This document shows positions 1-13,900 of a stretch of 64,000 nt of DNA, piece after piece. Source of the DNA: Corella eumyota. Lineage: Eukaryota > Chordata > Ascidiacea > Phlebobranchia > Corellidae. A program made the translations under genes and the position numbers. Within the stretch, counting starts at the first letter, position 1. Each line of letters starts with the position of its first letter. Where the stretch lies: contig OY720098.1 in the NCBI GenBank assembly GCA_963082875.1, forward strand, positions 8,742,001 through 8,806,000, written 5' to 3'. A model generated the notes under the pieces. It worked only from the letters and a program-made list of their open reading frames with translations. It was not told where the DNA came from and made no database searches.

Positions 1-220
1 AGAAATCTAATTTTTTTGCAATAAAACACAAGCTTTGGGCCTCAAATTTTTTATTGTTTAAATGTTACAATTATTTTTGTTAATGTATAATATTAGGTAT
101 TTTAAAATTTAAGGGCACTAATAAAATAACATTTTTTATTTTTAGGTTTTTTGGTTTATTATTAATTTTTTTGTTTACTATGCCCAATCTTTACCAACAC
201 TAATTCTTGTGTGTATAAAT

Positions 221-3200
221 ATGGAGGAAATCCAAAATCATCGTAATGATTCCTCTCTAGTTTATATCTCCCACCAGGAGGAACCAAACATGACACCTCA
301 GCAAACGACCAATCACTGCACATCGCTTCAAAAATCCGAAATGCTTCAAAAAAAGAAAATTTTTTATTGTGGGTTAAATGGAGTTGAATGTACAGCCAAA
401 TATTTGTTAGGATTTCTGCTGACTGCTTTGTTGGTTTTTACTTTTGTAGCAGGAGGAATAAAATATGTTCAGCTATCAACAGAAATGACGGAATTGAAGC
501 AAGAATTATTGGTGGGTGAACTTGAAGTTGTAATTTTTATTTTAATTTGTTATGAACTGGCATTTGGCTTGACTTTTATTTTATATTCTTTGTTTACAAA
601 TTATTGCTGATGTATAACTTTTTACAAACACAAATACCATTGGTAATCATTTTATAAGTACTAAAAAGAAGTTAGATAATTGCATGATGTTTTAAGCCTT
701 AGTTTTGTGTTTTTGTTTCGATTGCATGACTATGTTATCAAGTTAACCACTTGATTTTTTTACTAACATATAATAATAAATATTAAATAAATCAAAAATT
801 TATTTTTTACATATATAGCCTATATGTTTAATTTTTTCTTAAAAAATTGAATTAATTCTGAATTGTATCTTACAGATGATGCAAGAAAATGTTGATAACT
901 GTGTTACAAGGGAATCTTTAAATATTGGTGGTGGACAAATTGCCAAGTTAGTTGGTGACACAAAGGTATGGGCATTTAAAAATGTATATATATATATATA
1001 TAATAATTTTGCCTTTTTTGTTTAATGCATTAAAAATTGTTAACTTGTTTTAAATTATGTTGGACTTTGTCTTAGATGACTGTGTTATAATAAAAAATTA
1101 GTACAAAAATTGGTAAAAGGAGTGGATTTATTGCACTACCTTTTACTAAATTTCGTACACATTTTTTTATCACAATAAAGAATAAAATAACTATAATCCT
1201 ATATGGTTTATATTTTTATAATTTGTTGAATTTGTTTTTCAGATTGAAAAACCGACAGTCGGCGATTTAACATTAGTCACACCAAGAGAAAGACGCGAAG
1301 CAACGGCTAGTCCTTTTAAAGGAAATGGTCGTCGATCTCATTTTAGGGATGGTAAGAAAGTTTAAAATGTCAAAGATTCCTTAGTATTGCTTCCTACCTG
1401 TTAATAAGAACTTAAATTACAGTTTTGGCATCCTGAATTTTGGCTGGTGTGCAACTTGATTTTATTTTTGAGCAAAGTCCAAATGTTGAAGTTTGTTTGT
1501 TTTTTAAGCCGTTGTTGACTTAATTATCAATAAGCCTGTTTTTGCAAACAAGATACTTGTCGTGGCACTTTCTAAGTTCATAAGTCATGTTTAATGTTAT
1601 AACAAATTCATAAAAAAGAATAATAGGTTGTTTTATATTAAAACAGCTGTGTTGATTTTAATGTAAAGTTATTACAATGCATCTCTTGTCTTAATAACAT
1701 CTTTCGATTGTTTATAATTTATTAGCTATTTTTCTAGTAAAAATAAAAAATTAACTTTTGTGAATTAAATTTGTTAAAGTATGTTATTAAAATAACCAAG
1801 TGTTGGAATTTATCTTGGTTTATTTTTTGACATTTTTTTTTTTTTTAGAATCTTTAGAATTTCTTGGTCGAAGTGGTAGAGATGGTAGGGATGGACGGGA
1901 TGGTCCTGCAGGTCCTCCTGGACCTCGTGGGTTAATTGGAGCAAAGGGTGAGTCTATTGCTGGCCCACAAGGCCCACAGGGAGAGAGGGGAAAGGTTGGG
2001 GCTAAAGGAGCCCCTGGTGTTGCTGGCCCACCTGGAAAATCTGTAAGAAACTTTATTTTTACTGATAATTTTTTTTTTAATTTAAAATTAAATTATTTTA
2101 TAATTTTTGTGTATTGTAGAGTAGAAGTCAATTTTATTAAATTTCTGTAAACCGCTAAAAAATTCCGAGTTGTGTTGTAATAGTGACTAATAGATATAAC
2201 ATCTATGACATATATAGTATTTATTTTTATTAAATGTTTTTAGTTTATGTCATCCTCCATTCATTTACATGGTGATGGGTCGCCAAATGTTTCATCAAAC
2301 AGAAGTAAGTCAAAAATGCAATGTAAAAGCCAAGCTACTTATTTAGATGGATAAACAATAACAATATTGCATAAAAAAAAAATATAAAAAAAATTGTTCA
2401 TAGATTGTAAAATTATTAAACATTTTGTTAAGTTAAATTGTGTTAGTTAGTATAATGAATTAAATACAAAGTCCTGGCCTTATAAACATAATGTACAATA
2501 TTCTTTGAAATGTTTATCATAGGTAGTATACCTAAAGTTTAAATCTTAAAATTTATAATTTATAATACCCCTGTCTTGCGTGTGGGGTTTAAAAATTCTC
2601 GTTAATTATGTGATCGCTCTTAAAATTGCCATATCACCAAAGCTTCTTTGTTTGCACATACTTTTCCCTTTCTCCAATGCTAATATGACATTTAATAAGG
2701 TCTTGATTTAAAGTTGTTTGCCCAGTTTGTGGTTTGAGCAAGTTTTAGACATGTTATGCATATATGCATTGCAGTCGTTAGGTTGTTGCTTGCTTGTGCT
2801 AGGGTTTAATTGCTTTGTTTTTATGAGCCCGCTGTTCACTAAAAAGTTCAAGACAATATTTATTGCAATTGGCAATTAATTCCTAATACTTCAATATTAT
2901 TTCAAATTTAAATTTAACTGCAACATTTATTTTTTGCAATATTTTTATTTAAATTGTTTATTTTTAGGTCAAATTTTAACTTAAGAAAGTTTTAACAGTT
3001 CAAAAGTTAAATAAAACCATTTTAATAGGTGAAAATTCCCGTAACATAAAAAAAATACCCACCCTAACTTCTTAGAAATTATTTCCCAAACTATTAATTT
3101 TAAAAACATTATCACAATAAAAAAAAGAATGTTTGTTTTTGTTAACAGACGGTGCCTTAATTCACTGGACCAAGTCAGACTGGAGTGACAACGACGATTT

Positions 3201-3954
3201 CCGTTACTTTCAACATAATGGAACCGTGCAAGTTCAGGAAACGGGACTTTTTCACATTTACAGCCAAGTAAAAATTAATTAAATTTATTTTTTTATTAAA
3301 TATGATATTGACTTTTTTAATTTTTTATTTATAAAATATGACATTATTAAAATTTCTTTGAAAAAGCAAACTTAAAGGCTTAAAGTAAGTTATATATAAA
3401 TAAGTCAAAAGGTAGATAAATTCAATATTTTCTTGATAATTTTAATATTTTTTTAATATTGTGTTAGTTGGTGATAGTCAGTGAAGAAACTACATCCCTA
3501 AGTCATGAAGTTAAAGTTAACGGAGTCACGTTTCTAAAATGTGTAAGATCTGTAGTAAAAACTACATGCTTCACGTCAGGTACAAATTTAATTTAAAATT
3601 AATTAAATTTTAATTAAATTAAAAGATATAAAATACTAAGGTGGTGAGTTTTTTGTGTTGACATTGCCAATCACTTGAAATTTTAAATTAATATTTGACA
3701 AGTTATGACACAAAGTAAATAATATATTCTAACAATCTAATCAAATTTAAAAATATTGAGTTTTGATTATTTGTATATGGTTACGGAATCTCCATAATTT
3801 TGTTTGTTTTGCAGGGGCTAGAATACTTAAAGCATTTGATAGTGTTTATATATCCACCACTTATCCCAAAACCAGGGTTGATATGATAAAAGCTGAATCG
3901 TTTTTCGGCTTAGTTCAATTGTCGTCGACCGCAAATACTAGAGAGGAACTTTAA
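221..3954 (+). CDS. EDA: Ectodysplasin-like TNF ligand with collagen stalk (EDA family)
   Basis: Eight exons: 221-511, 876-965, 1243-1351, 1849-2042, 2244-2304, 3149-3267, 3468-3579, 3815-3954. They splice in phase to 371 residues (human EDA is 391). It should be a type II membrane trimer, shed by furin, that signals to an EDAR/TNFR-type receptor. Seen: a cytosolic N-terminus, one membrane segment (about 61-80), a furin-type RERR site (142-145), a collagen block of Gly-X-Y triplets (about 170-228) in exon 4, then a TNF domain (about 249-371). The C-terminal half matches EDA well: KCVRSV, TCFTSG, and FFGLVQL where EDA has FFGAIRL. The ATG at 221 is chosen; an upstream GTG in the same frame is not a eukaryotic start. 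An AATAAA lies at 4051-4056. Family call is firm; strict orthology to EDA is inferred from the collagen plus TNF layout. Confidence 0.9.
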
Positions 3955-4056
3955 TTTGATTTTTCTCTTTATTTGTATATTCAACGTGAGAGCCAAAGTG
4001 TCTTGAAATTATGAGTGACAGGTGTTCAATCCAGTTAGAAATGAACTCAGAATAAA

Positions 4057-5284
4057 AGCTCATTTAAACCTTTTTTATTAAAATTGAGTTTTATCAATCA
4101 TATTTGTAATCATGTATTTAGTTTTAAATGCTTAGTGACCGAGCAAATTGTTTTTGATCTTTATATATATAGATGGCTTAACTGTGTCCCTGTAGAGATT
4201 TAATGTACTTCCAGAGATTGTGTTTGCGGCAGTCAATTTTGTTTATTATTTTTTATGAATACCAAGAAATCGAATTTCTATTTGTTTGGTTTACTGGCAT
4301 TTTAAATAGTTGTAAAAACCCAATAGACCACAAAAATGTTAATAAATAATTTTTCTGACATTTTTAACTAAACAACATTTTTTTTTGTATTTTTATTCTT
4401 CATTTCTTATAATTGATATTTTATTACATTTTTTTTTGCTTTTGTATATCATCTTGCACCTGTAGAATTGTAAAGCTTATTTTTTACTTTTAGACGCTTT
4501 TTTCTCTCTCTGCCAAACAAAAACCACTGCCAAAATAATGTGTTAAAACAAGTGCCTTTTTATACCTAACAGCACTGTCATTTTGTACTATGAATTAGAG
4601 CAATTTTTACTTTAAAATAGTTTTGTGTAATTTTTTATCACAATCATTTGTCTACTGCCACATAAGTTTCATTTCCATTTTAAAGCAATTTAAGTTTAAG
4701 CTACTTTACTGCAAACATAAGCATATATATATTTTTTGCAGATTTTATATGTTTTTAACAATCATGTGTTAATTTTTTAAAGGTGCTTTAGTTGTTTTAC
4801 AAGTTTGTTCCCTAAATATGAAATTTGTTATTGCCTTTTTTACTGTTCCATCAAATGCATTTTGTTTATTTTTAAAAAAGGTTCCTCTAAAATAATTGTT
4901 TATTGATATTATTACATCTTTCTACTTTATCTGAAAAATGCTTGATCAATTTTGTTCTAATCAAAAAATCCCCAAAATTGATTAACTTTTTTGACAATAA
5001 CTAAAGTTAAGTAGTTAAAGGATACACTGTGACTAAAAATTTAAAATGACAGTGTTGAGAAAATTGGATATTTGATATTTTCTTGTTCCATATTATTTTC
5101 ACGAACGTACTATGTTTTTCAAACAAATACAATCGCATTGCTGTATAAGCTGTTGCCATTACTTATAAGTAGGGGGGTTACGTTTATAAACTTATACGAT
5201 ATCATTTTAATGGAAATAAATGCATATATTTACATTTTTAAACAAGAAATCATAACTAATCTTACCAGCCTTTATTTTTTTTTA
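4057..5284. other. Intergenic, AT-rich
   Basis: Lies between two convergent genes, so it holds two 3' ends and probably no promoter. I see only AT-rich sequence and short open frames with no splice structure or family likeness. Confidence 0.6.
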
Positions 5285-7000
5285 TCATAATATAGAAATG
5301 TAATCCTCAACGGTTGGTTTTTGCTCAATATCTGCTAATTTTTCTTTCAAGAGTGTTCCAACACCAAGAAAGTCACTAAAACGTTAAATTACTTTTATTT
5401 TTTTCTTGTAAAGCTTGGTATTTATAAACATTAACAATTTAATATGGTTTTACCTTTCTAACGTTGGTTCCAAATCAGGACATATAAAATGACCCTCATC
5501 TAATAAAAATCCTTCTGGTGCAGTTCGTTGGTCAATGTTTTTTTTATTAGTTTTACATTCATTGTTTTCAAGCACAGAGTTAGCATCAACCTTTTAAGTT
5601 TTGGAAAATAGTTTGAAACGCCGAAAAATTTTAAATAAAAATATGTCATACTACCTCGATTTCCATTTTGTTTGTTACTATATCTGTTTCATCCTTTGAT
5701 CGCAAAGTTCGCAGTGGGCTTTCTGCCAATACCTTTATTAAACGTTCGGTTTGCTGCAATTCTCGCATTTCTTGAACTGCTTTTTGGCACATACCGTATT
5801 TCTACAAATAAATAAATAAGGTGACTTTAAGTTAAGCATAGTTCATAAGCTAAAAATATAAATAAATACTAACTTGATATTGCTGCCATTTATTAGATGC
5901 TTTGCCGCCACCTTCTATAACTATTTTAGGTGGCGTTTTTAAGGGATCTCGGTTTTTGTGATCCAAATCACGACATAACAAACGATAATTTCTGTACCGA
6001 TGATTGGTTTGTGTTGCCGGTGTTACGTTAGTTACATTTATTTCAGGTCTGTGGGCGCTCTTAAAAAATTAAGACACTGGTTTGATATCAGAAAATATAC
6101 ACCAGATTTCGTTTAAACGTCGGGTATATTTCGTATATCCTTGTTTGCAAATAAATAGAATATATGATAGTTTTTAAAAATAAACTTTAAAATATTACTT
6201 TATTTGGCACATTGGTTTGGTTTAACATAATGACCTTAATTAAATCTTCGTTGACATTAGAGTAACCTGCTGAGCATATTTCCTCTTTAACATTTATAGG
6301 TTCACTGGATACTGTAACCAAATTAAAATTTAACAGCATGATAGCGCTGCTGGTTTACGCGTATTCAATAAAATGGTGGTTTTAAATAATCAACCAACTT
6401 TTATGCATTAAATTTGATTTGATTTACCCACCTTTTTCATATGCAGCCTCCCTTTCTTTTTCTAGCTTCGTTTTATATTTTTTATTATAACTCTTTTCTT
6501 TTGGTACAAGCCTGTCTATTTCTTCCGCAATTAGTTTTATTGCTGTATATATTTTGGATGTTTTTAGACGTAACGATTTCCTCTTTTTACGTTGGGAAGG
6601 ATTTGGTTCGTTCAATGTTGCATACCAGTATTCGCCGGTCACATTTGGTATATACTCATCATCGTAATATGATGAATCGGAACATATAACGCACTGGTGA
6701 CATTGGTTAAGATCTAACTAAAAACATAAAATACTTTTATTCGAAAAACTTTTTTTCAACTTAATTTTATTAAATAAATATACTACTAACGTCAATTGAT
6801 AACGGAGATATGTCTAAGGCCTCAACCGGTTGATTGTTACATGTCGTTAGGTCGTTCGTAGGTTCAAACTGCTGCAAGAAATATCCGTGATATGGTGATA
6901 TATTTCCATACGGACTTTTTGGACATAAAAAATCTGGAATAGGTGGACAAGGGCATCTTGTTGGCATAGTAAGCCATGACTGATCCCAGGTTTGATCCAT
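5285..7000 (-). CDS. Unrecognised 389-residue protein, seven exons
   Basis: Exons on the minus strand: 7000-6791, 6717-6432, 6311-6199, 6059-5874, 5801-5655, 5590-5454, 5375-5285. All junctions are GT-AG and phases match, giving 1170 nt, 389 residues, stop TGA. I do not recognise the family. The N-terminus is rich in Pro, Cys and Trp (MDQTWDQSW, TRCPCPPIPD). Exon 2 opens with a CxxC pair (NQCHQCVIC) and then a very basic, probably helical stretch (SQRKKRKSLRLK onward). Exons 4-5 carry GGGKASNKWQQYQ and a likely helix (KAVQEMRELQQTERLI). The C-terminus is acidic. No signal peptide or membrane segment is seen. A short untranslated 5' exon ending near 7065 is possible. The clean splicing argues for a real protein-coding gene, perhaps fast-evolving. 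Confidence 0.75.
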
Positions 7001-7982
7001 TTTTAGAGTACTAATTTCATTTTTGACTATATTTGCACCTTAGTTAAATTTAATATGTTTACCTTTTATTGTTTCGTCATGCCAACACAACAACAACTTT
7101 TTCACTATAAAGCCTTGGGTAATCTCATCATTATTAATTAAAAAATGTAAAGCTATTACAATTATAGGTTTGTTTTTTTTTACTAAAAACCTAACTCTAC
7201 TTGCTTGTTATGCTTTAATTTTAATGTTATACATAATCATTGTATTTAAATACATTTTTATAACATTAAAATTGTAACTAACACACCAAAAGGCACAATA
7301 TGGAAGTTATCGTATAGCTTTTTATTTTAAGGTTTTATTGATAATTTGGTAATGCATTTAATTTAAATCTTTACTTTTAATTTTAAAAATTTTTATACTT
7401 TCAATATCTAAAATTAATTGGCAACATCGTAAAAATAGCCACTCCTAAACCTTCGTAAATTTCATAGGTTTTCCATGAATGGGTAAGAAACTAATAGTTA
7501 AGGAATTTTAGGTCAATAGAGAAAGGGCGTTTTATCTAGCTTCGGGCTTCGGAGTGTCAGACTAATCTAGTCTATGGAGGTTTGTTAACTGGGATAAGTT
7601 AACAATAATGATGTTTAATACGATAAAAAGGTTACGCCAAACTTCGTAGTTGCGTGATTGATTTATAGATGAAGTTACCGACTTTTTTGAAATGTAATTA
7701 ATTGATGGATTGACAAACGGGTAGACATAAGACATTAAACTGATTGCTTAAGTTACTTAGCCAGTCTATTAGTAAAAATTAACTTTGGAATTTAGTTGAT
7801 TAAGATGAGAAATTGACAATTTATCTTCTTCTAATTAAAATTTTTATTCTTTATGTTTTAGGTTTTAGTAACGGTTTTAATAAAACGATATGAGCTCTTA
7901 GCAGTTCATAAAATTTTTAGTTTTCTAGCTATATTTTTGTACAAATTATATTTGGTTACAAACAGCATTTTAATCCAGCAAA
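7001..7982. promoter_or_regulatory. Divergent intergenic region (shared promoter zone)
   Basis: Separates the minus-strand unknown gene from the plus-strand integrin gene, so both promoters should lie here. No clear TATA box or known site stands out. No coding signal was seen. Confidence 0.4.
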
Positions 7983-10900
7983 ATGGATTCACAAAGAAGC
8001 ATATGTACATCAAGAAAAGTTCTATTTTCTGCCTTGATTTTATTTTCAATTAGTTTATGTAAAAGTTTTAATTTGGAAGATAGGTAATTAAATGTTTTTA
8101 ACTGTTTTAGATTAAACTATATATATATATATATACTTTAAGTTTTTATGTGTATCATCATGCTTAATTAATACATTTTAAATAATAAAATTTATTATTA
8201 ATTTTTAATACTGTTGTGATGGACTATTTATTTTTTTTTGTTTTATATACATTTTAATTCTTTTATTTCAAATGATTACTTGCAAACTAACTTTGTCTAT
8301 TCAACTGTTAATTATTTCCTGTATTGCTCAATTTATTTAAAATGACAATTTCCAATACAGTAGAATACCAATTGGTCCAAACTTGACAAATATTACCCTA
8401 TTTCCAAATATGATTTTATTAGATTACTCTCTAATAAGGAAATTGAATGTTTTAGGTTACCTTTAATAAAGAAAGGTCCTAGGGGAAGTTTGTTTGGTCT
8501 ATCTGTTGCTGAACACTATATCACACAAACAGCTGACAATCTTGATGATATAACGTAAGCCAAAAATTTTTTTTTACAAAATTTTCATATATAGGTCATT
8601 CAATATCAGTGTTTTAAAATGTTACAAATTACATTTAAATCCGACTAAGTTGATCAATATATTTACATTGAAGCATTTGGTAGGCTAAAAAAACTTATTA
8701 ACTATTTAAAATATTGTTATGTGATTAAAAAATAAATATATAAATAAACTTAAAATAAATACATAAATTAAATTTTTTGTTTTAATAAAACTAATGTAAT
8801 TTTAGGATGCTAGTTGGAGCACCAACAAATGCGGCTGCACCTTATCACAGTGCTGATTCAGTTGATCCTGGTGCATTGTATAAATGTCCAATCACTGCCG
8901 CTAGTAATGATTGTGAAGCGATTGAAATTGATGATTCAGGTAATATAAGTTAAAATAAAATGTTCAATATTTTTAAAATCGTTTAAGATTTTTTTATATA
9001 TACAGATATATTTTTGTATAGATTACTTATATTTTTGTATAGATAACTTATTTTAAAGACTCTTTTATTCAAAAATGCAAATTTTAAAGTGTATTTAAAT
9101 TTTAAAATTACTGGAATATATATACTTTGGTACAATACATTAATTAAATTATAATTTTTTTATTGCTGAAAATTTTTCTGAAAAGTTTTTGGTTATAGAG
9201 GTTTGAATTTTGATATTTACTGTTCACAGTTTTGTGTTTGTTACATATTTGTGCTATGTTTGCATTGCTTGTTTTGTTTTAATATTTACATTGCTTTGAT
9301 GTCTAAGTTTGTATAAAAAGTCTCTTTTAAATGGTGTTGTAAAGTAATAAAATAAGAAAAAAATTAAGTGTTTTTAATTTTTTAGTGAATTCACTGGAAA
9401 TTAATAACTCAAATCAATGGCTTGGAGTAACAGTAAAAACTCAAAAGCCAGGAGGAAAAGTTGTGGTAAGTTAACAATATTAAAAACAATTTATCTGTAA
9501 AAAAACTAAAAAAAATATGGAAAAGTTTTTTTGAGTAATTTGAAATAAAGGGATTAATTAATGAGCTTTGTTTTGGTTATTTATTTTACATTTAATTAAC
9601 AAGATTTTGATATCACACTGAACACATTTGTTAATTACCTATTGTCCTTATTCTCATGGGAGTTAATGAGGTCAACTTAGCAATTTTAAAGTTTTAACAC
9701 TTTATTGCTCTATAATCTAGTTAAATAATTAACTAAAGTTTTTCTTACTCTCAAGTTCTTAATTATTTTTTTTAATTTAAAATAAATATTTAATTTGGGG
9801 TTTTAATTTTGTTTAAAATAATAAATTCTATATTAATATTGACAGTTACCTTACTTATGTTATAATTATTTTTGTATAAGTCTGTTAAATATATTTGGAC
9901 AAGTTCCGTATATAAATTGTAAAATTTTTATATTTCAAAATTAAAGTTACAAAAAGTTGTTTTATTTTATAGGTTTGTGCTCATCGCTTCACAATAAGAG
10001 GCGGAGGAATTTCGCACGGGATCATCTGGGAAGCGGAGGTTGGAAGATGTTATTTATTAAAGAGTGATCTTAAACTTGTTACTGATCATACTTCGCAATG
10101 GACACCCTGTATTGGTATGCTCAATTTTTATTTCACTTGATCTAAAACACAAAATAATTCATTTTATTTTGTATTATTATTTTATGGGATATTTTTTTAG
10201 GTAAACTTGATCCTGATGGTTCTTATTCTTCAGCCTGGTATGGTTATTGCCAGGCTGGTACTTCTGCGGCATTTGCAGATAACAGCGGCGAAGATCTGGT
10301 ATTTGGAATGCCTGGCCCATTTCACTGGACTGGTATGTTTAACTTAGTTCAAGTGTCTCTTCGGTTATAACCTCAAGTACTATATATGTATGTACTGTAT
10401 ACATGTTAATAGGATTTTAGAAGTAGCTTGTTTACCATATTAAAGTTATACTAACAAATATTCTGTTTTTAAGTTTACAATTTTAATTTTTAAATGTTTA
10501 TTTTTGTATTAAAATTTTATTATAATTAGGTGGCTTAAACAGTAATGAATTGTCCCTGGTAGAATTTTTTCCTTCAGTTTTGTGGACCAAGGACAGTGTA
10601 AGAGGAAGTATTCCGCAGAACAGTTACTTGGGTACTAATTGGTGTTTAGATATTAGCCTTTGTTACATATATACACACACTACACATAAACCACACACAC
10701 TTACATATTATCATGTACTTTACAATGTAAACTCGGCATATATTGACATTCCTTTGACAAATCTATTTTTAAATTTGTTCCAACTCATAACTTAGCCAAA
10801 ACAACAAGAAGTTAAAATGTGAAAGTTTAAATATTCCTGAAGGTAAACAAAAACAGTAGAAAAATATTTATCTATATTTAGTAAGTTACTGAGATAGGTT

Positions 10901-13900
10901 AAAAGGTTTTATAAAAAAATTTTAGATCATAAATAATTTTTAATATTATTAAGAAGAAATTTCTAGTCAGTTTTTATATTTATATACTAGCTAGCCCTTT
11001 AATCACCAAATAAAATATTTTGGTGTATAAGCTTGAAGGAGTAAATAATACACATTACTCATTCAGTTACTTGGAAGTGCTTGTCTGAAACAAATACGAA
11101 TGAATCATTCAACATTATGTAATGGTCTGATAGATTTATGTATATTATTATTGATTAGGTACTTTCAGTTTTAAATAACAAATATGTTACTACTCTACAT
11201 GTATTGCAAATATATGTAAATACAGAAAGTTTAAAATGAGAAACTTCGATGGGAATTTTAAATTTGATTTTCGAAAGCATTTTTAAAAATTTTAACTTGA
11301 CTCCTTTCGAGTTCGCTATATCTTGAACCTTTTTCTTTTTTCTTTTTTTTAAAATGTTGGTCAAATTTAAGGAATGGTTCACTCAGTTGGGACAGTCAGC
11401 GATGACTGGTTTTCTGATTTTGAAAAGGCCTGGATATCGGAGAGTGACCTGAGGCTAAATGCTGACCCAGTCTCACAAAACTCCTATCTTGGTATGTCAA
11501 ATAGTATGGCATTCCCCAGTGTTTTATAGCATATTTGTACCGGTTATGAATAGGCACTTTGTAATTTATGACTGAGAATGGCATTTCAGTTTGATTCATA
11601 AAATTTAATTTTGTTTGTTTATTTTACTGCATGGTTTTACATTATGTCATAGTCAAGTTGAGTTATTTTATTATATTAAGTTTCATAATTTAAAATTAGC
11701 AATTTTATTCTTTGATTATCAATGCATGATTTATGCATTTTTTCATTTCAAATTTTTCAACTTTTTTTTAATCAGAATTTGTGTGTAAGCTGCAATTATA
11801 TATCATTCTCAATTCATACAGATAATTAAAGTGATTATACTCAAGCCCAACTAGAGTAGAAAGGACAAGCTGCATGCTTAAGATTAGATACTGCACAGGG
11901 CACTTAATAAGATATAATTATATAGAGTTTTTATCTTAATATAAGCCAGCAATAGTTTAAGGTATAGCTTAAAGAATGTAGTTTTATTATTTAATTTTGT
12001 GAAATGCTTCAAAAGTTATGTTGGTTTTGGTCGCATTTTAAAGATTCACATTTGAAATGATCACATTTTCATGTTTATTGTATGTCATTATTTTTATGCC
12101 CAACTACATATTTTCATATACTTTAATATTTCATACATGCTTGAACAAGAACAGTTTTATTTAATAATAAAACACAATATCACATATACACACACATAGA
12201 GTATGTTTTTTTGCTTAAAGATTTTTCAATTTTTAATTTTAAACTTTTTTTTAACTGATTTTATAAAATTTGTAAGCCTGGCGTTATTATATTAAAAAAT
12301 AATTTCTAAACAATAGTCAGTTTGTTTAAAAATGGAATTGTGTGTAAAAATTAGGTTTTTCTGTTGCCACTGGGCGACTAACATCGAAGGGAGATGTTAA
12401 TTTTGTTTCTGGAGCACCAAGATCTAATGATACTGGTATGGTAGTTATCTTCGAAAAAACTCTAGGTAAGTTGATAAAGTCATTTTTTTTTCAAAACATA
12501 TGCTAACTTCTTTTAGTCATCTTAAATATTAGTTAATTAAACTATAAGATCCTCATTTTTTTTATCATCACTTTTGTATTTTTTTTTAAATTTTAATGTT
12601 GTTGTAATTTTTCTAGGTATTGATAAGAAGTTGGTAAAAACTGAAATTTTGTATGGCGAAAAGTTGGCTTCATCTTTTGGTTACGCTGTGGAAATTGTTG
12701 ACATAAATGGAGATGAGTAAGTTCATGTATTATTCATTTTTTAAAATGATTCTGCTTTTAAAAAACTTTTTGTTTTCATGTATGATGTTTTGCATAGTAC
12801 CTTTATTTTTTTAAGCTTTTTAACAATTTTAAAACAAAAAAACTGTTTTAAATACAATTTCTATTGCATATATGTTACCCTGTTTAAAATTTATACCAGA
12901 CGGGTAGATAGAGAAAACTTGTGCGCCCTTTTTCTAGCGTCTAGGCTAATAAAAGCATTTGTCAATATTGTATTAAAATTTTTATTGAAATTGAACATAA
13001 GGTTATCGAGAAAAATTTGGTTTATTTTAGGCCAAAATTAAGTAAAAAAACTGTACCATTTCTGTATCAGTTGTTTTATTTGTTGTTTAATATAAACAAA
13101 GACACTTTTTGTTATGATGTAAACATAACAAAATTAATTTTATTTTAGTCGTGAGGATTTGATTATAGGAGCACCACAGTACTATGATAGAAAAGAAAAA
13201 AAAGGTGGCGCAGTGTATATTTATATTAACAAGGGACTTGATAAAATAGGACCAAACCCTACTAAAATGTAAGAAATTTTTCAACTTAAAAATTTTATCC
13301 AATTGCAACTAAAATAAATATGTTCTATTCTCTGTTTTAAATTTAGTAAAAAAAATTAGTACCTAAATATATATTACTTTACCAAATGTTTTTAGATATT
13401 TGTAAACATATGTTGGGTTTGATTTTTAGCAGATTAAACTTTTAATATCCTCTTAATAGAATTTTAGTCAATACAATTAAAAATATTTTTTTTGGTAGTT
13501 TGTATGGGGAACTTGATTCTTCATTTGGAAACTCTATCACAAACATGGGTGATATAAACATGGATGGGGCAAATGATGTTGCAATTGGAGCCCCTGGGGC
13601 TGATCATGGTAGTGGGGTTGTGTTTATTTTTCATGGAACGAGTGACCCAAATGAAGGGGTGTTCGATGAGCCGGCACAGGTAAGAAGGGTAAAATTTTGG
13701 GGTTAATTATACTTAAAACTAAAAATTTGTTCTCATGGGATGAGTTTGCTTTTGTGCATTATTATGACCTTAACTTAAAATTCAATTAGATTATAGAAAA
13801 TCTTAGAGGTGGTTTGCTTTCACATTTAAGATAATGTTATGCTTTAATTATTTATGCATTATAATTAAATTTTGTTTTTATAATGCTTTAAAAAAAATAT

